From NCBI RefSeq assembly GCF_035270045.1, contig NZ_DATFIP010000047.1, positions 1 through 64,000 of the forward strand: a stretch of 64,000 bases of DNA, read 5' to 3'. Positions 42,845-50,305 of the stretch are shown here, one piece after another. Both the position numbers and the translations under genes were made by a program. The DNA comes from Salibaculum sp035270045. Its GTDB lineage: Bacteria; Pseudomonadota; Alphaproteobacteria; Rhodobacterales; Rhodobacteraceae. Below the pieces are notes generated by a model. It was not told the origin of the DNA and made no database searches. It was given only the letters and a program-made list of their open reading frames with translations. Each line of letters starts with the position of its first letter. Position 1 is the first letter of the stretch.

Positions 42845-43821
42845 GACTTCAGGTTGCGCGCCGAGTCCTTGATGGCCGAATACTGACCCGAGGGGCGAAA
42901 GCGCCAAAGGTATTCGGGCAGGATCGCCTCCATCGACTTGGGTGAAATGCCAAGCTCGGCAAAGCCGCGCGCGCCCTCGGAGACGACGTTGTCCTGTTGC
43001 AGTTGCAGAACCTGGTCGCGGCTGATCGGCCCCTTCAGCAGGCCAAAGCTCATCCGTTCGCCCAGCGCGAAGACACGCGCCATCAGACCGGCCATCCAGA
43101 ACGGCATGTTCAGGACCAGGCGGCGGCGGCGGATCACGCCCAGCATTTCCTGCATCAGTTCGCGGAAGGTGTTCACGTCCGGTCCGCCCAGTTCGTAGAC
43201 GCCTGGCGCCGCATTGCCCAGCGCCCCGAGAGTGGCGGCCTCGGCCACGTCGTCCACATAGGCCGGCTGAAAGCGTGTTTCGCCCCCCACTACAGGCAGG
43301 ACCGGACTGTAGGTTGTCATCGCCGCGAACCGATTGAAGAAGGCATCGGTATCCCCGAACAGGACCGAGGGCCGCAGGATCACGGCCCCTGGCACATGCG
43401 CCAGCACACCGGCCTCGCCAGCAGCCTTGGTCCGGGCATAGGTGCTTTCGGACTCGGCATCTGCGCCGATGGCGGAGACCTGCACCATGCGCTGCACCTC
43501 CTCCTCGGCCGATATTCGGGCGATACGCTCGGCCCCCTCGGCCTGCACCGCGTCGAAGTTGTTCTTGCCAAAGGCATCGAAGGTGCCCACGCAGTTGATC
43601 GCCACGTCGGCACCGCGCAACACGTTGCGCACGCTGTTGTCGTCGCGGATGTTGCAGAAAACCGGCTCGACTTGGCCAACCACGCCGTAGGGCTTCACGA
43701 ACATCGCCTCGTTCGGACGGCGCACCGCGACACGGACCCGCCAGCCCTCCTTGGCCATGCGCTGGGTGATGTAGCGCCCCAGAAACCCGGACCCGCCGAA
43801 AATCGTGACAAGCTTGGACAT
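42841..43821 (-). CDS. NDUFA9-like NAD(P)-binding epimerase family protein
   Basis: The 326-residue protein is an atypical SDR similar to the mitochondrial complex I accessory subunit NDUFA9. It has TIFGGSGFLGRYITQRMAKEGW at residues 6-27 for dinucleotide binding, AINCVGTFDAFGKNNF near 80-95, and MVQVSAIGADAESESTYARTKAAGE near 121-145 (YxxxK retained as Y-A-R-T-K). RPSVLFGDTDAFFNRFA and FQPAYVDDVAEA follow. In alphaproteobacteria the family is found widely outside the nuo operon, and its role in complex I assembly or in other redox chemistry is not settled. The open frame extends 141 bases further up, but MSKLVTIFGG is the natural start, with AGGGG upstream. Confidence 0.88.
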   Translation of the reverse strand: MSKLVTIFGGSGFLGRYITQRMAKEGWRVRVAVRRPNEAMFVKPYGVVGQVEPVFCNIRDDNSVRNVLRGADVAINCVGTFDAFGKNNFDAVQAEGAERIARISAEEEVQRMVQVSAIGADAESESTYARTKAAGEAGVLAHVPGAVILRPSVLFGDTDAFFNRFAAMTTYSPVLPVVGGETRFQPAYVDDVAEAATLGALGNAAPGVYELGGPDVNTFRELMQEMLGVIRRRRLVLNMPFWMAGLMARVFALGERMSFGLLKGPISRDQVLQLQQDNVVSEGARGFAELGISPKSMEAILPEYLWRFRPSGQYSAIKDSARNLKS

Positions 43822-43952
43822 GGTCCTACCCCTCGTGGCTGCCGTTCCGTCGCATTTATCGCCCAACAGGCCGACAAACAAGGTGGATTTGGCCGGGACA
43901 TGCCGAACGACGCCGCAGGACGGAGAACTGCGAAAAACATTTCGGAAACGCG

Positions 43953-43981
43953 TTGACACCACAGCTCAGCGGGCGTAAACG
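43953..43981 (+). promoter_or_regulatory. sigma-70-type promoter of tRNA-Leu
   Basis: TTGACA (43953-43958) is followed after exactly 17 bases by TAAACG (43976-43981). Transcription would begin near 43988, about 13 bases before the mature tRNA. The -35 box is perfect, as is frequent for stable RNA genes. Confidence 0.6.
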
Positions 43982-44000
43982 CCGCTTCCACGACATCTGT

Positions 44001-44087
44001 GCCCAGATGGCGGAATTGGTAGACGCGCCAGCTTCAGGTGCTGGTGTCCGTATGGACGTGGAGGTTCGAGTCCTCTTCTGGGCACCA
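44001..44087 (+). tRNA. tRNA-Leu (anticodon CAG)
   Basis: The 87-base sequence folds as a class II tRNA. GCCCAGA pairs with TCTGGGC in the acceptor stem, the D arm contains GGAATTGGTAGACGC, and the anticodon stem CCAGC/GCTGG encloses TTCAGGT with anticodon CAG. A long variable arm, TGTCCGTATGGACG, follows, as expected for leucine. The T arm has GGTTCGAGTCC and CCA is encoded. Confidence 0.97.
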
Positions 44088-44117
44088 TCCCTCCCCTAGC
44101 AGGAGATGATGGAAACG

Positions 44118-44729
44118 ATGGCTAATCACCTTTACAGACGCGACCTGCCCGACGGGCTGAACCTTGGCCCCATCGTCGCGATCGACTGTGAAACGATGGG
44201 CCTGAACCCGCACCGTGACCGGCTGTGCCTTGTGCAGATGTCGTCGGGCGATGGCGACTGTCACCTCGTGCAGGTCGAAAAAGGCCAGACAGAGGCGCCC
44301 AACCTGTGCCGGATGCTTACCGATCCGAAAGTGCTGAAGCTGTTCCATTTCGGACGCTTCGACATCGCCGCGCTGGATCACGCCTTCGGCGCACTGGCCG
44401 CGCCGGTCTACTGCACCAAGATCGCCAGCAAGCTGACCCGCACCTACACCGACAGGCACGGCCTCAAGAACCTGCTGCAGGAACTGCTCGACATCGACAT
44501 TTCCAAGCACCAGCAGCAGAGCGACTGGGGCGCGACCCGGCTGACGGCAGCACAACTGGACTATGCCGCCTCGGACGTGCTTTACCTGCACCGGCTGAAA
44601 GACGCCTTGGATGCCCGACTGGCCCGCGAAAGCCGCACCGAGATGGCCGCGGCCTGCTTCGACTTCCTGCCCATGCGAGCGCGCCTGGACCTGGCCGGTT
44701 GGCCGGAAATCGACATTTTCGCCCACTGA
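44118..44729 (+). CDS. rnd: short ribonuclease D-family 3'-5' exonuclease
   Basis: The protein of about 203 residues is a DEDDy exonuclease of the RNase D family without the C-terminal HRDC domains of E. coli RNase D, as usual for the short alphaproteobacterial form. The Exo I motif is VAIDCETMGL near residues 23-32, Exo II lies around KLFHFGRFDIAALDHAFG near 73-90, and Exo III is LDYAASDVLYL with the tyrosine. It may trim tRNA or other structured RNA 3' ends, and it follows tRNA-Leu by 30 bases. ATGs also exist at 44106 and 44109 but sit too close to the AGGAG; the ATG at 44118 is better spaced. Confidence 0.87.
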   Translation: MANHLYRRDLPDGLNLGPIVAIDCETMGLNPHRDRLCLVQMSSGDGDCHLVQVEKGQTEAPNLCRMLTDPKVLKLFHFGRFDIAALDHAFGALAAPVYCTKIASKLTRTYTDRHGLKNLLQELLDIDISKHQQQSDWGATRLTAAQLDYAASDVLYLHRLKDALDARLARESRTEMAAACFDFLPMRARLDLAGWPEIDIFAH

Positions 44730-44730
44730 C

Positions 44731-45711
44731 ATGGACCCGGACATGGACCGCGCGACCAAGTTCCTCGACACTGCCCGCCGCGTCATCCGAACCGAGGCCA
44801 CCGCGCTGGAAACCCTGGCAGACGGCCTCGATGGCGGCTTTTCGGCGGCCGTCGAGAAGATCCTCGAAACCCCCGGGCGCGTGATTGTTTCCGGGATCGG
44901 CAAGTCGGGCCATATCGCGCGCAAGATTGCCGCGACCTTCGCCAGCACCGGCACGCCGGCACAATTCGTGCACCCCGCCGAGGCCAGCCACGGCGACCTG
45001 GGCATGATCACCCGCTCGGACGTGGTGCTGGCGATCTCCAACTCGGGCGAAGCCCCCGAGCTGGCCAACCTGCTGGCCTATACCCGCCGCTTCGGCATCC
45101 CGCTGATCGGGGTGACCAGTCGCGCCGAAAGCACTCTGGGCCGCGAATCGGACATCCTGATCGCGATGCCCCGCACGGGCGAGGCCTGCACGACCGGCGT
45201 GGTTCCGACGAATTCCACCACCATGACCCTCGCCCTTGGCGATGCGCTGGCAGTATCCCTGATGGACCATCGCGCCTTCACGGCCGAGGATTTCCGCGCC
45301 TATCACCCGGGCGGCAAGCTCGGCTCACGGCTTGCGCGGGTGCGCGACCTGATGCACGGGGCCGACCGGATGCCACTGGCTGGCACCGACACCCCCATGA
45401 GCGACTGCCTGCTGACGATCAGCCAGAAGGGTTTCGGCGTGGTCGGCGTGCTTGATCACGAGGGCGACCTTGCAGGCGTGGTGACCGATGGCGACCTGCG
45501 ACGGAACATGGCCGGTCTGCTGGATCGAACTGCGAGCCAGGTCATGACCAGTGACCCGCGGACCATCGGCCCCGACGCCATGGCCGAAGAGGCCGTCGCG
45601 GTGATGGAGGACAACAAGATCACCTGCCTGTTCGTCGTCGACCCGGAAGCGTCGCGTCGGGTGGTGGGAATCCTGCATATCCATGACTGCCTGAGGGCGG
45701 GCGTGGTCTGA
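44731..45711 (+). CDS. kdsD: arabinose-5-phosphate isomerase (KpsF/GutQ family)
   Basis: KdsD converts ribulose 5-phosphate to arabinose 5-phosphate, the first step of Kdo synthesis for lipopolysaccharide. The 326-residue protein has an N-terminal sugar isomerase (SIS) domain with VIVSGIGKSGHIARKIAATFASTGTP near residues 50-75, HPAEASHGDLGMI near 80-92 and VVPTNSTTMTLALGDALAV near 155-173. Two CBS domains follow at about 205-325 (MTSDPRTIGPDAMAEEAVAVM). Two ATGs, 44731 and 44743, are possible. It starts the kdsD-lptC-lptA-lptB group; kdsB, the Kdo-activating enzyme, is also in this window at 55199. Confidence 0.93.
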   Translation: MDPDMDRATKFLDTARRVIRTEATALETLADGLDGGFSAAVEKILETPGRVIVSGIGKSGHIARKIAATFASTGTPAQFVHPAEASHGDLGMITRSDVVLAISNSGEAPELANLLAYTRRFGIPLIGVTSRAESTLGRESDILIAMPRTGEACTTGVVPTNSTTMTLALGDALAVSLMDHRAFTAEDFRAYHPGGKLGSRLARVRDLMHGADRMPLAGTDTPMSDCLLTISQKGFGVVGVLDHEGDLAGVVTDGDLRRNMAGLLDRTASQVMTSDPRTIGPDAMAEEAVAVMEDNKITCLFVVDPEASRRVVGILHIHDCLRAGVV

Positions 45712-45712
45712 C

Positions 45713-46309
45713 ATGGCACCTGCCGATCAACTTCGTTCGCGGTGGGTTGCCATCCTCAAGGTGGGCCTGCCGCTGGCTGCGCTCGCCCTGATGTCGACCG
45801 TCTTCCTGCTGGCGCGCGCACCGCTGCCCGGCGGTGACATACCCTACGCCGAGATTGAGGAGATCGCCCGCGATCCCCGCGTCTCGGGCGCACAGATCAC
45901 CGGCATGGCCGAAGACGGGTCGATCATCGAGGTCACGGCCGGGCAGGCCCGGCCCAAGGGCCCGCTCATCCAAATCGATGACATGCGCGCGGATATCACC
46001 TCGGCCGGTGGCGTCGACATCGCGATCCGCGCCGGCAATGGCGAGGTGAACAGCGAAACCCAGCACGCCCGGCTTTTCGGGCTGACCCGGATCACCACCT
46101 CGAACGGCTACGAAATGGAAACTTCGGGCCTTGCAGCCGATATTGCCGCGGGCCGGATCGTATCGGAGGGCGCCCTCGAGGTCCGCACGCCCTTCGGCGC
46201 ACTGACCGCCGGGAAGCTGCTGATCGACACCCCCGATGCGCAAACCGGGCAAAGGATGCTTTTCCACGACGGCGTTCGGCTGGTATACCAACCACGGCAA
46301 GGGGATTAG
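45713..46309 (+). CDS. lptC: LPS transport periplasmic/bitopic protein LptC
   Basis: LptC is the bitopic membrane protein that takes LPS from LptBFG and passes it to LptA. The 198-residue protein has a short basic N-terminus, one membrane helix at about residues 13-33 (AILKVGLPLAALALMSTVFLL) and a periplasmic beta-jellyroll with repeated short strands. Sequence conservation in the family is low, so the call leans on architecture and on position between kdsD and lptA. It starts one base after the kdsD stop. Confidence 0.88.
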   Translation: MAPADQLRSRWVAILKVGLPLAALALMSTVFLLARAPLPGGDIPYAEIEEIARDPRVSGAQITGMAEDGSIIEVTAGQARPKGPLIQIDDMRADITSAGGVDIAIRAGNGEVNSETQHARLFGLTRITTSNGYEMETSGLAADIAAGRIVSEGALEVRTPFGALTAGKLLIDTPDAQTGQRMLFHDGVRLVYQPRQGD

Positions 46310-46313
46310 AAAC

Positions 46314-46820
46314 GTGCATTTCTTCAAGATCCGGGCCGTGGCCCTTTTCATCACACTGGCCGTCGCGGCGCCCGCGATCGGCACTGGGGCCATGGCGCAG
46401 ACCAACCTGACGCTGGGGGCGGTGAACGCCGACCCGACCGCGCCGGTGGAGATCACGGCAGACAGCCTGGAGGTGGACCAGAACACCGGCATCGCCACCT
46501 TCTCGGGCAATGTCGAGATCGGCCAGGGTGATCTGCGCCTGGCCGCAGCGCAGGTTCGTGTAAACTACAACGATCAGACCGGCGAGATCGACAGCCTGAC
46601 CGCCTCGGGGGGTGTCACCTTCGTGACCCCGACCGAGGCCGCCGAGGCCCAGCGCGCCGATTACGACATTGCCGGCGGGACGCTGCTGTTGCAGGGCGAG
46701 GTGCTGGTGACGCAGGGGGCCAGCGCCCTGTCGGCGGACCGGATGCGTGTCGACCTGGGCACCGGCAGCGCCCGGATGGAAGGCCGGGTGCGCACGATCC
46801 TGACCCCGGAAGATGGCTAG
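46314..46820 (+). CDS. lptA: LPS transport periplasmic protein LptA
   Basis: LptA forms the periplasmic bridge for LPS between LptC and the outer membrane LptD. The 168-residue protein has a signal peptide (VALFITLAVAAPAIGTGAMAQ), then the OstA-like beta-jellyroll with PVEITADSLEVDQNTGIATFSGNVEIGQGDLRL near residues 43-75, and a matching ADYDIAGGTLLLQGEVLVTQGASALSADRMRVDL near 105-139. I use the GTG at 46314, four bases after the lptC stop and preceded by AAGGGGA; an ATG at 46236 would lie inside lptC and put extra residues before the signal peptide. The end overlaps lptB by eight bases. Confidence 0.92.
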   Translation: MHFFKIRAVALFITLAVAAPAIGTGAMAQTNLTLGAVNADPTAPVEITADSLEVDQNTGIATFSGNVEIGQGDLRLAAAQVRVNYNDQTGEIDSLTASGGVTFVTPTEAAEAQRADYDIAGGTLLLQGEVLVTQGASALSADRMRVDLGTGSARMEGRVRTILTPEDG

Positions 46821-47583
46821 AATGGCCGAAACATCGGGACTGAGCGTCACCGAGGGCGGCGCCGGCTTGCATATCCATCATCTGCGCAAGGCCTACCGCA
46901 AGCGTCTTGTCATCCGAGATGTGAGCATGGACTTGGGCCGCGGCGAGGTCGTCGCGCTGCTGGGGCCCAATGGGTCTGGCAAGACGACCTGCTTTTACGC
47001 CATCGCAGGGCTCATCACCCCCGAGGGCGGACAGGTCGTGATCGACGGGCGTGACGTGACGACGCTGCCGATGTATCGCCGCGCCAAGCTGGGAATCGGC
47101 TACCTGCCGCAGGAAATGTCGATCTTCCGCGGGCTTTCGGTCGAGGACAACATCATGGCCATCCTCGAAATCTCGGTAAAGGACCGGCGCCGGCGCCGCG
47201 AGCGGCTGGAGGAACTGCTCAGCGAGTTCTCGATCGAGCACCTGCGCCAGGCCCCGGCCATGGCCCTGTCGGGTGGTGAACGGCGCCGGGCCGAAATTGC
47301 CCGCTGCCTGGCCGCCGGGCCCAAGTACGTGCTGCTGGACGAGCCCTTTGCCGGGGTGGACCCCATCGCCGTGGGCGAGATCCGTCACCTGGTCGCCGAC
47401 CTGCGCAAACGCGGCATCGGCGTTCTGATAACCGACCACAACGTGCGCGAAACCCTGCAGATCGTCGACCGTGCCTATATCCTGCATGACGGCAAGGTGC
47501 TGATGAGTGGCACCGCCGACGAGGTCATCGCGAACGAGAACGTGCGCCGCGTCTACCTCGGCGACAGCTTCCGTGTGCGCTGA
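46813..47583 (+). CDS. lptB: LPS export ABC transporter ATP-binding protein
   Basis: LptB powers extraction of LPS from the inner membrane with LptFG. The 256-residue protein has Walker A GPNGSGKTT near residues 53-61, the LptB-typical Q-loop region GIGYLPQEMSIFRGLSVEDNIMA near 95-117, the signature LSGGERRRAEIARCL near 153-167 and Walker B YVLLDEPFAGVDPI near 174-187. ITDHNVRETLQI carries the switch histidine. The start ATG at 46813 overlaps lptA; an ATG at 46822 is an alternative. LptF and LptG are not in the window. Confidence 0.96.
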   Translation: MARMAETSGLSVTEGGAGLHIHHLRKAYRKRLVIRDVSMDLGRGEVVALLGPNGSGKTTCFYAIAGLITPEGGQVVIDGRDVTTLPMYRRAKLGIGYLPQEMSIFRGLSVEDNIMAILEISVKDRRRRRERLEELLSEFSIEHLRQAPAMALSGGERRRAEIARCLAAGPKYVLLDEPFAGVDPIAVGEIRHLVADLRKRGIGVLITDHNVRETLQIVDRAYILHDGKVLMSGTADEVIANENVRRVYLGDSFRVR

Positions 47584-47813
47584 CGGCGGCCGGCCGCGCG
47601 GGCCGCGCTAGGCCATTGACAAGCCCGCCCGACCTGTCGCCAACTGAGGGTGATGACACGGACAGTAATCCTTGGCTGCTCTGGAATCGCCTTTCCGGCG
47701 ATGGGTTCGTTCAAGCCACGAAACCCGCGTGTCGTCCATCACGACAGCATGACCTGAGGCCGGGCGGAGATGTCCCGCGCCATACTCGCTGTCGCAACCT
47801 GGAAGGAGAAGAA

Positions 47814-48389
47814 ATGCGCTATCAGATCACTGGCAAGCAGATTGATATCGGAGAGGCCCTGCAAACCCACGTTCAAACGGAACTGGGCGATGTGTTCGAG
47901 AAATATGCGGGCCGCCCCACCGATGCCAACGTGATCTTTTCCAAGAGCGGGAGCGCCTTCAACTGCGAGGCCGTCGTGCATCTGTCGACTGGCCTGACCA
48001 CTCAGGCCAAAGGCCAGTCGCACGAGATATACGCCGCCTTCGACGCGGCACGCGACAAGATGGACAAGCAACTCAGACGCTACAAACGGCGCCTCAAGGA
48101 CCACCACAAGGAGCGCGCCAAGCCGGTTGAAGTTTCGCAAGCCGGTGCCTATATCCTCGCGTCAAACAGCGACTCGGAGGATGCCGGGCCGGACAACGTC
48201 AGTTCCATGATCGTGGCCGAGATGGAGACACGGATTCCCTCCCTCTCTGTCGGAGAGGCGGTCATGCAGATGGAGCTGTCGGATGCCCCGCTACAGGTAT
48301 TCCGCAACGAAGGACATGGCGGGGTCAACGTCGTCTACCGCCGCGACGATGGCAATATCGGTTGGATCGACCCGCGCAATTCGGGCTGA
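47814..48389 (+). CDS. hpf: ribosome hibernation promoting factor, long form
   Basis: Long HPF binds the 30S subunit and dimerises ribosomes into inactive 100S particles in starvation. The 191-residue protein starts MRYQITGKQIDIGEALQTHVQTEL, typical of the N-terminal ribosome-binding domain (about residues 1-100). It has a flexible linker, then the C-terminal dimerisation domain at about 130-188 (SLSVGEAVMQMELSDAPLQVFRNEGHGGVNVVYRRDDGNIGWIDP). GGAAGGAG precedes the ATG. It is 230 bases after lptB, so it probably has its own promoter. The sigma-54 gene rpoN, which in many proteobacteria lies between lptB and hpf, is absent. Confidence 0.94.
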   Translation: MRYQITGKQIDIGEALQTHVQTELGDVFEKYAGRPTDANVIFSKSGSAFNCEAVVHLSTGLTTQAKGQSHEIYAAFDAARDKMDKQLRRYKRRLKDHHKERAKPVEVSQAGAYILASNSDSEDAGPDNVSSMIVAEMETRIPSLSVGEAVMQMELSDAPLQVFRNEGHGGVNVVYRRDDGNIGWIDPRNSG

Positions 48390-48425
48390 TCCGTCCGCCA
48401 GTCCAAGACGGAAAGCGAGCGACAG

Positions 48426-48890
48426 ATGCAAATCTCGGAAATCTTGCCCGCCGAGGGCACGAAGGTCATTTCGGCCGCCAGCAGCAAGAAGCAGCTGTTC
48501 CGTTCCCTGGCCGAGATGGCCGAGGGGTGTTTCCAGGTCGGTGCCGCGTCCGTCGTCGATGCCTTGCAGGACCGCGAAAGCCTTGGCCCAACCGGCGTGG
48601 GCCATGGCGTCGCCCTGCCACATGCGCGGATGCCTGGTCTGGAACGCGTTTGCGGCCTGTTCCTTCGCCTGAAGAAGCCGCTGGATTTCAATGCCGTCGA
48701 TCGGCAGCCGGTCGATCTGGTCTTCGCCCTCTTCGCGCCTGAATCCGCCAGTGTCGAGCACCTCAAGGCGCTGGCGCTGGTCTCGCGGACGCTTCGGGAC
48801 GAATCAGTCTGTTCCAAGCTGCGCGCGAACGAGGACCCCGCGACGCTCTTCACCATCCTGACCGAGCACGCGACCTCTCAGGCGGCGTAG
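48426..48890 (+). CDS. ptsN: PTS IIA-like nitrogen regulatory protein
   Basis: PtsN (EIIA-Ntr) is the phosphate acceptor at the end of the nitrogen PTS and regulates potassium and nitrogen metabolism. The 154-residue protein has the fructose-type EIIA fold with ASSKKQLFRSLAEM near residues 18-31 and the phosphorylated histidine in VGHGVALPHARMPGL. The PHAR histidine is near residue 66. VDLVFALFAPESASVEHLKALALVSRTLRD follows. It lies 36 bases after hpf, as in many proteobacteria. Its last 13 bases overlap the end of the convergent sulfotransferase gene. Confidence 0.94.
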   Translation: MQISEILPAEGTKVISAASSKKQLFRSLAEMAEGCFQVGAASVVDALQDRESLGPTGVGHGVALPHARMPGLERVCGLFLRLKKPLDFNAVDRQPVDLVFALFAPESASVEHLKALALVSRTLRDESVCSKLRANEDPATLFTILTEHATSQAA

Positions 48891-50302
48891 TCGCCGAAAC
48901 CGAACCCCATGTAGTCGCGCGCGTAAACATCGCGCACAGCAGATTCTATCTCGGGGTCGTAGATTTCCGACAGCCGCGTGGCGTGCGGGTCGGTGGGCGT
49001 AGCCACCGTGGGCATTGTCGATTGGCCCACCTGCGCGGCAAGCACGGCAAGACCCTCTTCCAGACGATCCTCGCGCAGGATCATGTCAGGCAGGGTGAAC
49101 CCTGCAAAACCCTGCAGCACCGCCGTCTGACTGGCCCAGTAGGGATCGACCCGGATCGCGGTCTGCCCGGCAAGGTTGGCCTTGAGAAACCCCGCGAACC
49201 CCAGAAAGGCCGCGCGGTGGCGTTGGCGGGTATAGGCGGCATCCGGGGCGCCCTCGGGCAGGTCCAGCTTGAACTGCTGGCGCAGCACTTTGCGTATCTC
49301 GGTATAGCTGCCCGGCGCGGTGGACAGGATCTTTTCGCAAAAGGCGGCATGGGCCCGGGCAACGGGATGGCGCAGCACGGTGAAACTGCGATGGCCCGGC
49401 CGATCGCGCTTCCATTTGCGCAGGGTCTTCTGGGTGAAATCGCTGCGCAGGGCTTCGCGCCCGGCATCATCCAGACCGGCCAGCCAATCAAGCACGGCCT
49501 CTTTCGGGCCGCCCCGAACCGGCATGAACAGCAGCGGGGATTGCGCCGCCGCCACGTGGCCGGGCACGACAGGGCCACGGCGGGGTTCGAAATTCGGCGT
49601 GCGGTTCAAGTTGAAGCGATCCAGCCGCGCCAGAGCCGACTCCATCCGGTCGAAATTGCGCACCTTTTCGGACATCGGCGCCGGGTTCTGCTTCTTGAGG
49701 CTCTGGTCCAGGGCGTCCAGCCGCGCCGGGCTTCCGAGGAATGCGGCCAGCCCATTCATCACGTCGACATCCTGCAAATCCTCGTAGGCCAGGTAGAAAG
49801 CCGCCTGGCCGGTCTTCTGCAGGCTGCCCAGCAGGTGCACCTGGAAGGCCTGCAGGGCCGCAACATGGGCCTCGAACTCGGCCGTGTCGAAGACGACATC
49901 GCTGGCGCGGGCATGCTTGACGTTGGTCAGCTTCCACTGGCCGGTGGCCTCGGCGATCTTGCGGCTGACATAGGTTTCCGCCGGGTTGCGGGTCAGCACG
50001 ATCTTGGCGCACCGCGGATCTGCAAGGATCTCGTCAAGCACGCGCGGATCGTGATCGTTGAAGAATCGGAACCCGTTGAGCCCTTCGGCGACCTTGATGC
50101 GCCCAAGCAAACGCTGCGGGTCAGCATCACGTTCGGCGCGGGTCACGCCAAGCGTCTCTTCGCGGTTGGGGTAGCTGATGAAGGCGGGATTGAATGCCTC
50201 CCCATGGCAGGTCAGCCCCTCCATCGCGTTGATGTTCGATTCAAGGAAATTCGAGCCGGTCCGCATCTCGGCGAAGACCACGAAATAGTCGAATTCGGTC
50301 AT
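48878..50302 (-). CDS. NodH-like sulfotransferase with two sulfotransferase modules
   Basis: The 474-residue cytoplasmic protein begins with a Stf0/NodH-type module. FAEMRTGSNFLESNINAMEGL at residues 10-30 is the PAPS 5'-phosphosulfate loop, and KIVLTRNPAETYVSRKIAEATGQWK near 99-123 holds the 3'-phosphate-binding Arg and Ser. A second module starts near residue 255, with RSFTVLRHPVARAHAAFCEKIL near 306-327 resembling the 3'-phosphate motif of the Sulfotransfer_2 family. Its PAPS loop (MPVRGGPKEAVLDWL) lacks a clear lysine-serine signature, so it may be degenerate. The substrate is unknown, but it is followed three bases later by glycosyltransferase genes, so a surface glycan is likely. It converges on ptsN. 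Confidence 0.8.
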   Translation of the reverse strand: MTEFDYFVVFAEMRTGSNFLESNINAMEGLTCHGEAFNPAFISYPNREETLGVTRAERDADPQRLLGRIKVAEGLNGFRFFNDHDPRVLDEILADPRCAKIVLTRNPAETYVSRKIAEATGQWKLTNVKHARASDVVFDTAEFEAHVAALQAFQVHLLGSLQKTGQAAFYLAYEDLQDVDVMNGLAAFLGSPARLDALDQSLKKQNPAPMSEKVRNFDRMESALARLDRFNLNRTPNFEPRRGPVVPGHVAAAQSPLLFMPVRGGPKEAVLDWLAGLDDAGREALRSDFTQKTLRKWKRDRPGHRSFTVLRHPVARAHAAFCEKILSTAPGSYTEIRKVLRQQFKLDLPEGAPDAAYTRQRHRAAFLGFAGFLKANLAGQTAIRVDPYWASQTAVLQGFAGFTLPDMILREDRLEEGLAVLAAQVGQSTMPTVATPTDPHATRLSEIYDPEIESAVRDVYARDYMGFGFGDYAA

Positions 50303-50305
50303 GTC

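Noticed and set aside
47584..47813. Remnant of rpoN between lptB and hpf
   Set aside because: No stretch of this 230-bp gap translates to an RpoN box or other sigma-54 motif in any frame.
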